Program-made: the position numbers and the translations under genes | Notes under the pieces: model-generated | Databases searched by the model: none | Seen by the model: only the letters and a program-made list of their open reading frames with translations | Told to the model about the DNA's origin: nothing | Part shown: one piece after another, positions 6,229 to 6,919 of the stretch | How positions within the stretch are numbered: position 1 is the first letter of the stretch | Layout of the letters: each line of letters begins with the position of its first letter | Source: Deinococcus sp. | Lineage (GTDB): Bacteria > Deinococcota > Deinococci > Deinococcales > Deinococcaceae | Assembly (NCBI GenBank): GCA_030524065.1 | Contig: JAUNHF010000096.1 | Coordinates: 1-6,919 of the forward strand | Length of the DNA: 6,919 nucleotides | Reading direction: 5' to 3'

Positions 6229-6330
6229 AGGGGAGATGCTAAAGCGTTTTGCTGCACGGCGCGGGGTGGTCGGTGCGCTGTGCCTGGGCGCTATCAGCAG
6301 GCCGTCACTGCGGGGCACTATCCTGGCTAT
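6229..6330. promoter_or_regulatory. Divergent promoter region with leaderless -10 elements
   Basis: The minus-strand -10 TAGCAT (6236-6241) serves the LysR gene. The + strand -10 TATCCT (6319-6324) lies exactly 6 nt before the ATG at 6331, so transcription would start at the A of the start codon. Neither gene has a Shine-Dalgarno, and -35 elements are weak on both sides, as is common for activator-dependent promoters. Confidence 0.6.
6254..6283. promoter_or_regulatory. Candidate LysR operator (imperfect dyad)
   Basis: GCACGGCGC (6254-6262) and GCGCTGTGC (6275-6283) form an inverted repeat with 8 of 9 matches and a 12-nt spacer. Its centre is about 62 nt upstream of the predicted start of the + strand gene and about 40 nt upstream of the LysR start. 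This is close to the usual position of a LysR recognition site. It does not contain the canonical T-N11-A core, so the assignment is tentative. Confidence 0.4.
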
Positions 6331-6915
6331 ATGACTCAGTCCCCACGCCGCCAGGTTCCGCTCTGGACCGCCCTGCTGGGCGCAGCGCTGGCCTTCTGGC
6401 TGGGGATATGGGTTATGTCGCCCAAAAGCGGGTTCATTCAGACGTTGTGTGAGAATACGCCGCTTTGTTTAGACCCGCTGGTCTACCTGAGCAATGGCGA
6501 GCAGCAGCCTTACGCTTCGCAAGATTTTGCCCTGAACCTGCGTCCGCTGGAATCGCGCCAGATAGACCTTCACTTCAATACAGGCACGCAGCCGCTGGCC
6601 CTGCCCGCAGACCTGCGGCTGAGTATCGTGCGCGTGGAGCGGCAGTGGTACGACCTCGGTTTCGGCCCGCTGAGTTATCGTCCAACGCAATCCGAATCAC
6701 CAGAATCCTTGCTGTACGAAGACCACGAACTGACCGTCACTACCCCGGTGACCTTGAATAAGTGGCCCACCATCGGTTTTATCCCGCTCACCGTAACCGC
6801 CAAGCGTCCGCTTTCGCAGGGGCGCAGCGTGCTGAGTTTCCATGTGCAGAAGCCCGGTACGCGCTGGGGCGGCAGTGGGCAGGTATCGCTGACGGTCTGG
6901 ACGCACCAAAAGTAA
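6331..6915 (+). CDS. Membrane-anchored protein of unknown function
   Basis: The gene encodes 194 residues with an N-terminal basic stretch (PRRQ, 5-8). One hydrophobic segment follows at about 10-29 ([21 protein letters not shown]), so the rest should lie outside the cytoplasmic membrane. Two cysteines at C40 and C46 could form a disulfide. The remainder alternates short polar and hydrophobic runs ([40 protein letters not shown]) typical of an all-beta, immunoglobulin-like domain. I do not recognise the family. The ATG at 6331 is preferred over longer in-frame starts, which would be antisense to the LysR gene, because TATCCT lies 6 nt upstream. Codon use looks less GC-biased than its neighbours (AAT, ATA, TTT, TTG are present). 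Its divergence from the LysR gene makes it a candidate target. Confidence 0.8.
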   Translation: MTQSPRRQVPLWTALLGAALAFWLGIWVMSPKSGFIQTLCENTPLCLDPLVYLSNGEQQPYASQDFALNLRPLESRQIDLHFNTGTQPLALPADLRLSIVRVERQWYDLGFGPLSYRPTQSESPESLLYEDHELTVTTPVTLNKWPTIGFIPLTVTAKRPLSQGRSVLSFHVQKPGTRWGGSGQVSLTVWTHQK

Positions 6916-6919
6916 CTGA

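Noticed and set aside
6229..6318. 30-residue N-terminal extension of the LysR protein (ATG at 6318)
   Set aside because: LysR proteins begin at the MELRHLRHF segment, and the extension would run through the promoter elements of the divergent spacer.
5710..6330. Upstream extension of the + strand membrane protein frame to 5710
   Set aside because: The extension is antisense to the LysR gene. The -10 element 6 nt before 6331 and the signal-anchor starting there fix the real start.

Overview
The window is high-GC bacterial DNA with closely packed genes. It most resembles Deinococcus or a close relative (Deinococcota). This rests on the overall GC-rich codon use, the flavour of the proteins, and four genes with a TANNNT -10 element only 6-10 nt upstream of an ATG that lacks a Shine-Dalgarno sequence. 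That leaderless arrangement is well documented in Deinococcus. The genus is an inference; no database search was possible.

Layout from left to right. Positions 2-145 hold the last 47 codons of an unidentified + strand gene. It converges on a minus-strand operon, with a bidirectional hairpin terminator at 147-170 between them. The minus-strand operon (2556 down to 202) is queF-queD-queE-queC in transcription order. It encodes four consecutive enzymes of queuosine precursor synthesis: QueD makes 6-carboxy-tetrahydropterin, QueE converts it to 7-carboxy-7-deazaguanine, QueC makes preQ0, and QueF reduces preQ0 to preQ1. The genes abut almost without gaps (0, 43 and 2 nt) and are probably translationally coupled. 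The first enzyme (GTP cyclohydrolase, folE) and the later ones (tgt, queA, epoxyqueuosine reductase) are not in the window. Upstream lie a strong terminator (2703-2735), a small acidic 61-residue protein gene with its own promoter and a striking 5'-leader hairpin, then pyrD (class 2 dihydroorotate dehydrogenase). Next is a perfect 14-bp inverted repeat that could fold as a pseudoknot, then an exported metallophosphoesterase-like protein, then a LysR-family regulator, all on the minus strand. The right end carries a + strand gene for a membrane-anchored protein of unknown function. It is divergent from the LysR gene across a 102-bp spacer containing an imperfect dyad that sits where a LysR operator would be expected.

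The only clear pathway is the queuosine operon. pyrD is pyrimidine biosynthesis and appears to have its own leaderless promoter. The LysR regulator, the divergent membrane protein and perhaps the phosphoesterase may form a regulatory neighbourhood, but this is inference. I see no mobile element, CRISPR array, RNA gene or unmistakably new system. The most interesting signals are RNA/DNA structures between genes and the contrast between leaderless and Shine-Dalgarno genes.
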